A stretch of 64,000 nt of DNA from Streptomyces sp. NBRC 109706. Its GTDB lineage: Bacteria > Actinomycetota > Actinomycetes > Streptomycetales > Streptomycetaceae. The notes beneath the pieces were generated by a model. It was not told the origin of the DNA. It was given only the letters and a program-made list of their open reading frames with translations, and did no database searches. Of this stretch, positions 7,976-16,314 are shown piece after piece (position 1 is the stretch's first letter; the number at the start of each line of letters is the position of its first letter). The stretch covers positions 558,001 through 622,000 of the forward strand of contig NZ_BBOM01000006.1 in the NCBI RefSeq assembly GCF_000974485.1. The letters are read 5' to 3'. A program made the position numbers and the translations under genes.

Positions 7976-9325
7976 TCAGCCGACGGGCTCGGCGGGCGCT
8001 TTCACGTCCTCGACGGTCGTGGTCCGCACGCCTGCCTTGGCGAACTCCTCAAGGAACGTGGGGAAGGACAGCCGGACGTCCTCGAAGCCCGAGAACTGGT
8101 TGGCGGACCGCATCCGCAGGCCGGCCACGAACAGCGACATGAAGATGCGGTGGTCGCCCCAACTGGACAGCGTGACGCCACCGGGGTACGTCTTGGCGCC
8201 ACGGACCTCGAAGCCGTCGCAGACCCCGTCGTCGTACAGGACCTCGATGTCCACGCCCGCGCGGGTCAACTCGGCGGCCATGGCCTCGATACGTGACGCC
8301 TTGTGGAAGCGGGTGAGGCGTCCGCCGGTCACCCGCAGGCTGCCCTCCACATACGCCCCGAGGGCGGCCAGCGTGGGCACGATGTTGGGGCAGTCCCGCA
8401 CGTCCACCTCGAAGTCGCCGCGGAGGCTGCCCGGCGGGTTGTCGACGGTCAGCGACGAGGTGGCCTGGTCGAAGGTGACGCTCACCCCGAGCTGCTCCAG
8501 GATCGGGACGATCGCGAACTCGCCCTGCATGCTGTCGCCGTACACGTTGGTCAGGACGGTCCGGCCCGGGAAGAGCGCGGCGGCGGCCAGCAGGTAGGAG
8601 GCCGAGGTGTAGTCCTCGCGGGTGGTGACGTCCAGCGCCTGGTAGCGGGAGGGCTCCACCTGGTAGTGACGCAGGTCCTCCGACGCGGAGACCTTGATAC
8701 CGGCGTCGGTCAGGCTCGCCAGCGTCTGCCGGATGTACGACTGGGAAAAGACCTCGCCCGTCACCACGATCTCCACGGGCCCCTCGGCCAGCGGCGCGGC
8801 GAACAGGACGGCGGTGATGAACTGCGAGCTGATGTCGCCCGGCAGCCGGCAGGTGCCGCCCTTCAGGCCGCGCCCCCAGTTGATGACCGGGGCCTTGTTC
8901 TCGCTGACGATCGACTCGATGTCCGCGCCGAGTTCGCGCAGCGCCTGCAGCAGGGGTTCCATCACGCGGTTGCGCAGGGTCGCGTCGCCCGTCACCACGA
9001 CCGGCGACGGGTTCACGGAGGCCAGCGCCGTCACGACGCGGAACACCAGACCCGAGCCGCGGGACTGGACGACGCGCCCGATGCGCGGGAACGACTGCCC
9101 GATGCCCTCGATCTCCAGGTGTCCGTCGTGCTCGGTTATCTTGGCACCGAAGGCACGGCAGGCGTTCTTCATGGTCTCCGTCTCGTCGCAACGGAGATCA
9201 TTGAAAACCCGTGACGTGCCCTCGGCCAAAGTGCCGGTCAGAATGGCCCGTTGCGTCTCCGGTTTCGAAGAAGGGACACGGAACGTTCCGGAAAAGGAAT
9301 CAACCGGATCAACCCTCAGCAGCAT
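7976..9325 (-). CDS. EPSP synthase-like enolpyruvyl transferase with altered active site
   Basis: A 449-residue member of the AroA/MurA fold. Family landmarks are present: FRVPSSKPETQRAILTGTLA (Lys21, Arg27-type residue), CDETETM, RGSGLVFRVVTALA, LPGDISSQFITAVLFAAPLA and WGDHRIFMSLFVAGL. Two regions that carry catalysis in E. coli EPSP synthase differ. Asp313 (PDAAMT) is Asn314 in DCPNIVPTL, and the Lys340-Glu341-Thr-Asp-Arg loop reads His341-Lys342-Ala-Ser-Arg. The protein is therefore unlikely to make EPSP by the known mechanism. It may be a specialised enolpyruvyl transferase, a different addition/elimination enzyme, or a binding protein. The ATG at 9325 follows AGGAG. Its upstream region is a copy of the region in front of the flavin reductase, and a HisC-like aminotransferase follows. 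Confidence 0.85.
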   Translation of the reverse strand: MLLRVDPVDSFSGTFRVPSSKPETQRAILTGTLAEGTSRVFNDLRCDETETMKNACRAFGAKITEHDGHLEIEGIGQSFPRIGRVVQSRGSGLVFRVVTALASVNPSPVVVTGDATLRNRVMEPLLQALRELGADIESIVSENKAPVINWGRGLKGGTCRLPGDISSQFITAVLFAAPLAEGPVEIVVTGEVFSQSYIRQTLASLTDAGIKVSASEDLRHYQVEPSRYQALDVTTREDYTSASYLLAAAALFPGRTVLTNVYGDSMQGEFAIVPILEQLGVSVTFDQATSSLTVDNPPGSLRGDFEVDVRDCPNIVPTLAALGAYVEGSLRVTGGRLTRFHKASRIEAMAAELTRAGVDIEVLYDDGVCDGFEVRGAKTYPGGVTLSSWGDHRIFMSLFVAGLRMRSANQFSGFEDVRLSFPTFLEEFAKAGVRTTTVEDVKAPAEPVG

Positions 9326-9426
9326 CCTCGTATCTCCTGTTTCCCTCATTCGCCGTCTGATGCTTTGCAAGCGATGTCGCTTTGACGTCCGGGGCGGCGA
9401 TGTCCACGGAGCAGGAACCTGTCTTC

Positions 9427-9582
9427 CACCGCTTGGCGCTCAGTTGCCGGGGCGGCAGCTCGCGGAAAGCTCTTCGCGTGCAGGGCAGCCCTCCTCCGAC
9501 GGTTGGGGGCGCGATATGAATTCTGTGTCCCCCGAGGTGTGCGGGCAATAGGTCCATCTGCCTATGGAATTTCCGGCATAAC
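9427..9582. repeat. duplicated promoter-like region, copy A
   Basis: About 156 bp between the flavin reductase end and the AroA-like start, imperfectly repeated at 10219-10376 in the same orientation. Shared stretches include CCACCGCTTGGCGCT, GCAGCCCTCCTCC, ATTCTGTGTCCC and GGGCAATAGGTCCATCTGCC. Small indels break every reading frame between copies, so it looks regulatory rather than coding. It probably gives the AroA-like gene its own promoter. Confidence 0.8.
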
Positions 9583-9600
9583 GGGGTTCATGGCCCTCGC

Positions 9601-10104
9601 TCAGGCCAGGAAGCGGAAGGACCGCTCGTAATAGACCATGGGGGTCCCCGCGTCCTCGCCCAGGCGCGTGGCCGACACCCGGCCGATCAGGATCGTGTGG
9701 TCCCCGGCCGGGTACCGGGCGTGCACCTCGCAGTCCAGCTCGACGAGCGCCCCGGTGACGGCCGGCAGTCCCTCGGGCGTCATGCACAGGTCGTCCGATG
9801 CGAACTTGTCGACGCCCTTGGTCGCGAACCGCTCGGCCAGCGGCCGGTGTTCGGTGCCCAGCACGCTCACCGCGAAGTGCTCGCAGGAGGTGAACGCCGC
9901 GAAGGAGTCGGCCGAGTTCGCCAGACAGACCAGGATCAGCGGCGGGCGCAGCGACACCGAACTGAACGAACTCGCCGTGAAGCCGCGCGGCACCCCGTCG
10001 TCGCCCAGAGTCGTCACGACCACGACCCCGGCGGCGAACCGGGCCATCGCCGCCCGGAAGTCCCCGGAGCTCGCCGGCCGTACGGTCTGCGTCGCTTCCT
10101 TCAT
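9601..10104 (-). CDS. flavin reductase (HpaC/FMN-binding split-barrel family)
   Basis: A 167-residue flavin:NAD(P)H oxidoreductase. The family pattern is clear: FAAGVVVVTTLGDDGVPRGF, TASSFSSVSLRPPLILVCLA, FAVSVLGTEHRPLAERFA and the C-terminal DHTILIGRV. Such proteins deliver reduced FMN/FAD to partner monooxygenases. Two luciferase-like monooxygenases are encoded nearby (stand-alone at 17193-18293, and a domain within the megasynthase), and they are the obvious clients. The ATG at 10104 follows an AGGTGG-type site. It heads a leftward operon with the AroA-like and HisC-like genes, and its promoter region is the second copy of a duplicated ~157-bp block. Confidence 0.9.
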   Translation of the reverse strand: MKEATQTVRPASSGDFRAAMARFAAGVVVVTTLGDDGVPRGFTASSFSSVSLRPPLILVCLANSADSFAAFTSCEHFAVSVLGTEHRPLAERFATKGVDKFASDDLCMTPEGLPAVTGALVELDCEVHARYPAGDHTILIGRVSATRLGEDAGTPMVYYERSFRFLA

Positions 10105-10670
10105 GGCAGCACCACCACCTGTCCTGCGAGATTCAGTCCGGTTTCGAAGCCAAGATGCGGGGCCGTGTCCCCGCCGCGCGCGGTACCGGCGATTTCCGCG
10201 GAGCGAGAAGATGTCGTCCCACCGCTTGGCGCTTCGATGCCGGGGCGGCAGTTCGGAAAAAGCGTCCTGCGCGTGCACGGCAGCCCTCCTCCGGCGGTGG
10301 GGGCGTGACAGGGATTCTGTGTCCCGTGCGGCGCGCGGGCAATAGGTCCATCTGCCCATGACGTTTCCGGCATAAAGGCGCCCGGGCCGTCATCGACGCG
10401 CCGTTCACCGGCGAACGTGACCCCGGGTGTCGGGCCCGTCGGTCGGTACGCGGCAACCGGCGGCAGCCGCAACGCCGGGGCGTTGGGACATAGGTCCTAT
10501 TCTGACCAGGCCGGTCCCATGCGAGGCTGAGGCAGCGCGAACAACAGTTGGGGGAGTTCCCGGGAATCGGTTTCGGGATCATTCTTCGGTTCCCCAAAGG
10601 CCCGCCGCCGTCAACCGGCCGCCCCGGCCGGGCGTGTCCATGCATCCCGTGAACCGTGAGGACGATATCC
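10105..10670. promoter_or_regulatory. divergent control region of the main operon
   Basis: 566 bp without a convincing gene between the leftward flavin reductase and the rightward ATP-grasp operon. It contains repeat copy B and, further right, a near-palindrome ATAGG-T-CCTAT at 10490-10500. Its core ATAGGTCC is also found at 9548-9555 and 10342-10349. Three copies in front of three transcription units suggest a pathway regulator site, but the binding protein is unknown. Confidence 0.55.
10219..10376. repeat. duplicated promoter-like region, copy B
   Basis: Partner of 9427-9582, lying 115 to 272 bp upstream of the flavin reductase start in the divergent region. It keeps the same order of conserved blocks, ending in GGGCAATAGGTCCATCTGCCCATGACGTTTCC-like sequence. 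The conserved box ATAGGTCCAT is at 10342-10351. Confidence 0.8.
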
Positions 10671-11912
10671 ATGTCCGGCGCAATCCTGTTCCTGAACCGC
10701 TGGCCCTTGCACGAGGACGAGCGGCGCTGGGAGAACCGCCTCGCGGATCCCGGGATCGTCTTCCGCCCGGAGACCGACCGCGTCACCTACATCTGCGACG
10801 AGGGCGGCCGCAGCGGAGTGCCGGCCGACGCCGAACGGGTCCATTTCGTACCGGACTTCGGCGATCTGGAGGGCGTGCTGGAGGTTGTCGACGCCGTCGT
10901 TCGCGACGAGGGCCCCTTCGACCACATCATCGGCTTCTCCGAGATGCTTCTCGACCTCGCGGCGACGCTGCGCGAGCGGTACCACGTCCCTGGCTTCGGC
11001 ACCGAGGAGACCTCCAGGTTCCGCGACAAGACCGTCATGAAGGAGACCCTGTCGCGGGCCGGCCTCCGAGTGCCGCGCTGGGCGTCCTGTCGCACCGAGG
11101 AGCAGATCCACGCGGCCGCCGAGGAGTTCGGCTACCCCGTGATCGTCAAGCCGGTGCGCGGAGCGTCCAGCCAGGGGGTGCGCGAGATCGCCTCGGCCGA
11201 GGAGCTGCGGGCCCTGTGCGCCGAACGGAGCCTGGACGACCTGGAGATCGAGGAGTTCGTACAGGGCGAGATCCTGCATGTCGACGGCGTCCTGGACGCC
11301 ACCGGCAAGCCGCTGTTCCTGTGCACCTCGCGCTATGTCTCCTCCTGCCTGGACTTCGAGCTTCTGAACGAACCGCTCGGCTCCGTCTTCCAGACGGACC
11401 CGGCGGTGCGCGGCCGCTGCGAGGACTTCGCCGTGCGCTGCCTGACCGCGCTCGGCCTGCGTAGCTCCGCCTTCCACCTCGAACTCTTCGACACCGGCGA
11501 CGAGTTGGTGTTCCTGGAGGTCGGAGCCCGGGTGCCGGGCGCCGAGGTGCCCTATGTCATCAACGACGTCCACGGCGTGAACCTCTTCCGGCTGTGGGTC
11601 GACGTGCTGCTCGGCCGCCCGGTGGACCTGCCGGTCCACGACCCGGAGCTGAGCGGCGGCTGGCTGATCATCCCCGGCCCCAGGCCGCTGCCTCAGAAGA
11701 TCACCGCGGCCACCTCGCTGCTGGGCGAAGTGCCCCATGTGTACCGGGAACTGGTGCCCAGGGCGGGCGAGGTCCTGATCCACCGGCCCGGCTCGTACGC
11801 CACGCTCCAGGCCGGCCGCTTCCTGTTCAGGGGCGGCACCCAGCAGCAGATCGAAGCGGCCGTGCGCCAGGCGCGGGACCAGTTCCGCCTGACGGCCGAG
11901 CCTGTCCCGTAG
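10671..11912 (+). CDS. ATP-grasp ligase (2 of 3)
   Basis: A 413-residue ATP-grasp enzyme, first gene of the long rightward operon. It begins MSGAILFLNRWPLHEDE at ATG 10671, after GTGAGGACG. ATP-binding text is VIVKPVRGASSQGVREI, the specificity strand is IEEFVQGEILHVDGVLD, and the metal strand is ELVFLEVGARVPGAEVPYV (Glu...Arg with Gly-Ala in place of the usual Asn). The N-terminal pre-grasp domain has a GFSEMLLDLAATLRERYHVPGFG stretch typical of PurK/biotin-carboxylase-like ligases of the BL00235/DdaF type. It probably makes an amide from an amino acid or pathway carboxylate. It is followed by DUF1611 and a further ATP-grasp gene. Confidence 0.85.
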   Translation: MSGAILFLNRWPLHEDERRWENRLADPGIVFRPETDRVTYICDEGGRSGVPADAERVHFVPDFGDLEGVLEVVDAVVRDEGPFDHIIGFSEMLLDLAATLRERYHVPGFGTEETSRFRDKTVMKETLSRAGLRVPRWASCRTEEQIHAAAEEFGYPVIVKPVRGASSQGVREIASAEELRALCAERSLDDLEIEEFVQGEILHVDGVLDATGKPLFLCTSRYVSSCLDFELLNEPLGSVFQTDPAVRGRCEDFAVRCLTALGLRSSAFHLELFDTGDELVFLEVGARVPGAEVPYVINDVHGVNLFRLWVDVLLGRPVDLPVHDPELSGGWLIIPGPRPLPQKITAATSLLGEVPHVYRELVPRAGEVLIHRPGSYATLQAGRFLFRGGTQQQIEAAVRQARDQFRLTAEPVP

Positions 11913-11970
11913 ACCGCCCGAACCATCTCATGCCATCGGCAACCGAACCGTCGAGTCCGTGGAGGAAGAC

Positions 11971-13062
11971 GTGGATCAGAGCCATGCGAAGCTGGCCGAC
12001 AAGAACTTCGTGTTGTTCGCCGAGGGGTGCTTCGGGCTTTTCACCAGCAAGATCGCCGCCTCACTGATCCGCTATCGCGGCGACCGCTGCGTCGCCGTGA
12101 TCGACAGCCGCAGGGCCGGCCGGACCGTCCAGGACGTCCTCGGCTACGGCGGCGCGATCCCGATCGTCGGCCGCGTCGAGCAGGCGCTGCACCTGCGTCC
12201 CGAGGTCATGGTCATCGGCAAGGGCCTGCACTCCGGCGAACTGCCCTCCGGCTGGAAGTCGCACATCCTCGCGGCCGTCGACAACGGCCTCCACCTGATC
12301 AACTCGATCCACTTCCGCCTCACCGACGAACCGGACATCGCCCGTGCCGTCCGGGAGAAGGGCGTCACCGTCTGGGAGACCAAGGACGCCCCGACCGTGC
12401 CGCTCAACCGGGCCCGCGTCCTGGACCTGGACACCTGGGTGATCCACACCTGCGGCAGCGACTCCAACATCGGCAAGAAGACCGCCGCCCTGCAGATCTG
12501 GAACGAGGCCAACCGCAGCGGCATCCCCACCGGCTTCGCCGCCACCGGCCAGAGCGGCATGCTGATCGCCGGCCGTGGCATCGCGGTCGACGGCGTGCCG
12601 GGCGACTTCATGGCCGGCGCCGTCGAACAGGTCGTCATGGACGCCGCCGCCGGCAACGAATGGGTCGTCGTCGAGGGCCAGGGCTCCCTCAACCACATCG
12701 GGTTCAGCGGCGTGGCCCTCGCCATCCTCCACGGCGCCCTGCCGCACGCCCTGGTCTTCTGCCACCGCCTCGGCGCCGAGCGCACCAAGGTCTGGGAGAC
12801 GCCCATCATCCCCATCCCCGAGCTGATCCGCATGAACGAGGAGCTGACCGTCTTCGAACGGCCGGCCAAGGTCGCCGCCGTCAGCGTCAACAGCATCGGC
12901 TTCTCCGAGGAGGACTACCGCCGCGAGGCCGAGAAGCTGGAGGCCGACACCGGACTGCCCGTCGTCGACCCGGTCCGCGAGGGCGGCGCCGCCCGGCTCG
13001 TGGACATCCTGCGCACCCACCGGCGCGAGACCGCGGACCGGCTGCCGGTCCGACAGCGCTGA
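11971..13062 (+). CDS. DUF1611 P-loop protein (DgcN-like)
   Basis: A 363-residue DUF1611 protein. The N-terminal Rossmann-like half (VLFAEGCFGLFTSKIAASLIRY) is followed by a P-loop half with GSDSNIGKKTAALQIW at about residues 165-180 and VVEGQGSLNHIGFSG. DUF1611 members include DgcN, which works with DgcA in D-glutamate metabolism through an N-acylated intermediate. No DgcA-like epimerase is seen here. The GTG at 11971 is preferred because GGAGGAAG lies three to ten bases before it; a GTG at 11959 would overlap that site. It is sandwiched between two ATP-grasp ligases, so it probably processes an amino-acid substrate. Membership is confident; the reaction is not. Confidence 0.8.
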   Translation: MDQSHAKLADKNFVLFAEGCFGLFTSKIAASLIRYRGDRCVAVIDSRRAGRTVQDVLGYGGAIPIVGRVEQALHLRPEVMVIGKGLHSGELPSGWKSHILAAVDNGLHLINSIHFRLTDEPDIARAVREKGVTVWETKDAPTVPLNRARVLDLDTWVIHTCGSDSNIGKKTAALQIWNEANRSGIPTGFAATGQSGMLIAGRGIAVDGVPGDFMAGAVEQVVMDAAAGNEWVVVEGQGSLNHIGFSGVALAILHGALPHALVFCHRLGAERTKVWETPIIPIPELIRMNEELTVFERPAKVAAVSVNSIGFSEEDYRREAEKLEADTGLPVVDPVREGGAARLVDILRTHRRETADRLPVRQR

Positions 13063-13094
13063 GGGCGGCCTCGGAACTCCCAGGAGACGTACAG

Positions 13095-14411
13095 ATGAAG
13101 CGAGCAATCCTGCTCCTCATGCACCAGGGCAAGTCGTACACCGAGGAGATCGCCGCGGCCACCGCCGGGCTCGGCCTGCACCTGGTCGCGCTCAGCTCCC
13201 GGCCGCGGTCGCCGGAGGCCATGGCCGAGAGCCGCCGCCACCTGGCGGACTGCGTGGTCACCGAGGAACGCGAGCTGGGCTCGGGCGATCTCGACAAGGC
13301 CATGCGCGAACTCGCCGAGCGGGGCTACCAGGTCGAGGCCGCCCTCGCCACGTTCGAGGGCTACCGGCTCCTGATGGCCGAGCTGAACGAACGGCTGGGC
13401 GCGCGCGACTGCGCCGAGGCCGTGTTGCGCCTGTGCCTCGACAAGTACGAACTCCGCCGCCATCTCTTCGCCGAGGGACTGAGCGAGGTCGCCGTCCACC
13501 GGCTGGCCCCCGGAGCGATCCCGGAACTCGACCCGTCCGCACGCTGGTTCGTCAAGCCGGTCCGCGGCGCCTCGTCGTTCGCGACCTTCGTCCTGGACGA
13601 TGTCGACGACCTGGCGGACCTGCCCGCGATCCAGGAGCAGATGCGCGCCGACCGGTCCATGAAGGCAATCTTCATGGACCGCTACGACTTCCTCGTCGAG
13701 GAGTACGTCGAGGGCCCGGAGTTCAGCTTCGAGACCCTGGTCCTGGACGGCCGGGTCCACCATCTGTGCGTCCACGAGAAGGCCCGCGTGGAACACCGGG
13801 AGCGGACCACCCTGGAGGGGATGTCGGTCAGCCCGCCCGTCAGCCTGGACCGTGCACTCGTCCTGGCGGGAGCCGACCATGTCACCCGCTGCCTCGACGC
13901 GCTGGCGGAACTCGGGACGACCGCCGGTGTCTTCCATATCGAGGTCAAGTACTGGGAGTCGAAGAAGCGCTGGGAGATCATCGAGATCAACCCCCGGATG
14001 GGCGGCAGCCTCATCGACGCCAGCGTTCACACCGTCACCGGGCACTCCCTCCTCGACCTGTGGACCGAGTCCCTGCTGCTGCCCGACGACGAGCGGGACG
14101 CCTTCCACGACCGGCTCACCCGCGCCTCCCAACTGGAGGCCCTGCGCACCGGCGCGGCCACCCGGGCGACCGTGTTCCTCAGCAGGTACGGGGAGAAGGG
14201 GCGGACCGTCGAGACGATCCGCTTCGAGCCGCCCACCCGCCCGCCCCGGATCCTGCGCGTCCACGCGGCGGAGGGAACCGAACTCGCGGCGTCCGACCGG
14301 GGGATCTGCCTGATGGACGCCCTGTGGGACGTGGCGGCCGACGACCTCGAAGCCGAGATCGCCTTTCTCGACCGACACGCGACGGACCACTTCCATGTCG
14401 GCTACCGCTGA
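13095..14411 (+). CDS. ATP-grasp ligase (3 of 3)
   Basis: A 438-residue ATP-grasp enzyme with MKRAILLLMHQGKSYTEEI at the start (ATG 13095 after GGAGACG). The grasp core shows WFVKPVRGASSFATFVL, the lid VEEYVEGPEFSFETLVLDG, and a full metal-binding motif EIIEINPRMGGSLID (ExNxRxGG). It is the most canonical of the three ligases here. The C-terminal extra domain (THERE it reads ATVFLSRYGEKGRTVETI) resembles the C-lobe of the L-amino-acid ligase group. It lies 32 bp after DUF1611 in the same operon and likely builds an amide bond on a precursor before or after the megasynthase. Confidence 0.85.
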   Translation: MKRAILLLMHQGKSYTEEIAAATAGLGLHLVALSSRPRSPEAMAESRRHLADCVVTEERELGSGDLDKAMRELAERGYQVEAALATFEGYRLLMAELNERLGARDCAEAVLRLCLDKYELRRHLFAEGLSEVAVHRLAPGAIPELDPSARWFVKPVRGASSFATFVLDDVDDLADLPAIQEQMRADRSMKAIFMDRYDFLVEEYVEGPEFSFETLVLDGRVHHLCVHEKARVEHRERTTLEGMSVSPPVSLDRALVLAGADHVTRCLDALAELGTTAGVFHIEVKYWESKKRWEIIEINPRMGGSLIDASVHTVTGHSLLDLWTESLLLPDDERDAFHDRLTRASQLEALRTGAATRATVFLSRYGEKGRTVETIRFEPPTRPPRILRVHAAEGTELAASDRGICLMDALWDVAADDLEAEIAFLDRHATDHFHVGYR

Positions 14412-14525
14412 CCGCGCCGGACCCGCCGCCGCGCCCGGGCGGCACCCTCTGACCCTTCCGTGACCCCCGCGAAGCCCCCTCGCAAAGAACGTCTTCTTGC
14501 GAACCCTCTGGTGAAGGAGAACACG

Positions 14526-15275
14526 ATGAACCGCGTGCTGAACAGCGGGATCAACCACCCGAAGCCGTTTTACAACGAGGAGCAGAGCCGTCTGAAGAAG
14601 GCCGAGCTCGACCGCTACATGGACAAGAAGATGGCGGAGTGGAAGGAGACCGTCCCCTTCGCCGACCACCTGACCGAGCCCGAGCTCCACCAGGCGTACT
14701 ACCGCCGCACCCTGATCGAGCACGTGTGGCGGATCCGCCTCTCCCGGGTCAGCCAGACCAAGGCCATCTACAAGATCGCCCAGGTCGCGCCCAGGGCCGC
14801 CCGCGACTACGCGGAGTACCAGGCCGAGGAGATGCTGCACGACAAGCTGTACATCAGCGACGCCGCGGCCGCCGGCATCACCGAGGAGGAGATCCTCGCC
14901 ACGGAGCCCTACCTCTCCACCCGCCTCCTTGAGGGCTTCTTCTACTACACCCTGGAACACGAGTCGATCATCGCCCCGGTCGTCTCCAACTACCTGGTGG
15001 AGTACACCCAGGTCAAGCTGCAGCCGGCCATCGTCGACAACCTCCAGAAGCGGCTCGGCAAGGAGAACGTCAAGGGGCAGGCCGCCCACCTCCACGTCGA
15101 CACCACCGAGGACCACTCCCAGGAGATGTGGGACATCCTCCACCAACTGCTGTTCAGCGAGGAGGACTTCCAGAAGGTCTTCAAGTACATCGACGACGTC
15201 CAGGAGATCCTTGCGCTGTTCTTCCGGGAGATCTACGAGGACACCGTCGCCAAGCACGTGAAGACCGCCGCGTGA
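14526..15275 (+). CDS. heme-oxygenase-like iron redox enzyme (HDO/PqqC-TenA fold)
   Basis: A 249-residue all-helical protein of the iron-containing redox enzyme group (UndA, CADD, SznF central domain, BesC relatives). Likely metal ligands are Glu and His of AEYQAEEMLHDKLY, a Glu in YYTLEHESIIAP, and the His/Asp cluster HLHVDTTEDH. Relatives use a non-heme diiron site and O2 for N-oxygenation, oxidative C-C cleavage or desaturation of amino or fatty acids. The ATG at 14526 follows GAAGGAG. The sequence is unusually rich in Glu/Lys/Tyr for this cluster. It lies between the third ATP-grasp gene and the Fe/2OG oxygenase. Which reaction it performs cannot be told by eye. Confidence 0.75.
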   Translation: MNRVLNSGINHPKPFYNEEQSRLKKAELDRYMDKKMAEWKETVPFADHLTEPELHQAYYRRTLIEHVWRIRLSRVSQTKAIYKIAQVAPRAARDYAEYQAEEMLHDKLYISDAAAAGITEEEILATEPYLSTRLLEGFFYYTLEHESIIAPVVSNYLVEYTQVKLQPAIVDNLQKRLGKENVKGQAAHLHVDTTEDHSQEMWDILHQLLFSEEDFQKVFKYIDDVQEILALFFREIYEDTVAKHVKTAA

Positions 15276-15431
15276 CCCGCGACAGCTTCGAGGCACGTGG
15301 CAGGCCCATGTGTCCGGGCGGCGCCGGCTGAACCGCCGCGAGGCCGCCGGGCGGTCATCGCCCGGCGGCCCCCGTAACGGACCCCGCCCCTCCCGAGAGC
15401 ATCCCGCCGCCCAGCAGAGAGGAACCCGCCC

Positions 15432-16307
15432 ATGTCCGCACCCGACACGGCCGCGCTCGTCAAGGACTACCAGGAGAACGGCTTCGCGGTCGCCGAGCGT
15501 CTTTTCGACGCGAGCGAGGTCGCCGAACTCAACAACGCCATCACGGAGATCCTGGACGTCCCCGACATCGGCTCCGTCGCCGAGGTGGAGCCTGGCGACA
15601 ACGGCCTGGCCCGCCGGATCTGGTCGCCCACCAAACAGCACTCCGCGTTCGAGCGGGCCGCCGCCCACCCCAGGCTGCTGGACCATGTCGAGGCGCTGAT
15701 CGGCCCCGACATCCTGTTCCACTACAGCAAGCTCCACCTCAAGGCCCCGCAGGTGGGCAGCGTCGTGGACTGGCACCAGGACTTCTCCTACTACCCCCAC
15801 ACCAACACCGACCTGGTGACGGCCCTCGTCTATCTCGACGACACCACCACCGAGAACTCCGCCCTCCAGGCCATCCCCGGCTCCCACCGGCGCGGCCTCG
15901 CCGACCACTACGTCGACGGCTACTTCCGCGGCAAGGTCGCGGGTGCCGGCGCGCCCGACCCGGCGCTCGCCGTGCCCATCGAGGCGCCCGCCGGCAGCGT
16001 GGTCTTCATCCACTGCCTGCTGCTGCACTACTCCTCCTCCAACACCTCCGACCGGTACCGCCGCGCCTTCCTGCCGGCCTACCGGGCGGCCGACGCCTAC
16101 CCGATCCACTTCGGCGCGCACGCCGGCCACAACGAGCCGGGAGTGCGGCTGCTGCGCGGCAGCGTGTCGGACACGGCCCGGGTGGAGGCCGGGGCGTGGC
16201 GTCTCCCGCTCGCCGAGCGGCCCTTCGGCTCGCTCTTCCAGCTCCAGGAGGGCGCCGACAAGGTCACGGCGACCACCGGGTACGCCACGCTGGAGGAGGC
16301 GAAGTGA
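15432..16307 (+). CDS. phytanoyl-CoA dioxygenase-family Fe(II)/2-oxoglutarate oxygenase
   Basis: A 291-residue PhyH-family enzyme. The iron triad is visible: WHQDFSYYP gives the HxD pair and VVFIHCLLLHYSSSN the distal His. The 2-oxoglutarate-binding Arg is in DRYRRAF ten residues later. The DSBH core includes TALVYLDDTTTENSALQAIPGSHRRG, the usual PhyH text. It should hydroxylate, halogenate or desaturate a free or tethered amino acid or acyl group; the Asp in HxD argues against halogenase activity. It precedes the PhzF-like gene by only 7 bp and is clearly in the same operon. Confidence 0.9.
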   Translation: MSAPDTAALVKDYQENGFAVAERLFDASEVAELNNAITEILDVPDIGSVAEVEPGDNGLARRIWSPTKQHSAFERAAAHPRLLDHVEALIGPDILFHYSKLHLKAPQVGSVVDWHQDFSYYPHTNTDLVTALVYLDDTTTENSALQAIPGSHRRGLADHYVDGYFRGKVAGAGAPDPALAVPIEAPAGSVVFIHCLLLHYSSSNTSDRYRRAFLPAYRAADAYPIHFGAHAGHNEPGVRLLRGSVSDTARVEAGAWRLPLAERPFGSLFQLQEGADKVTATTGYATLEEAK

Positions 16308-16314
16308 CAGCCCC

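Noticed and set aside
9309..9557. Small gene in the duplicated block upstream of the AroA-like gene
   Set aside because: The corresponding frame in the second copy is broken by indels, so the conservation is at DNA level only.
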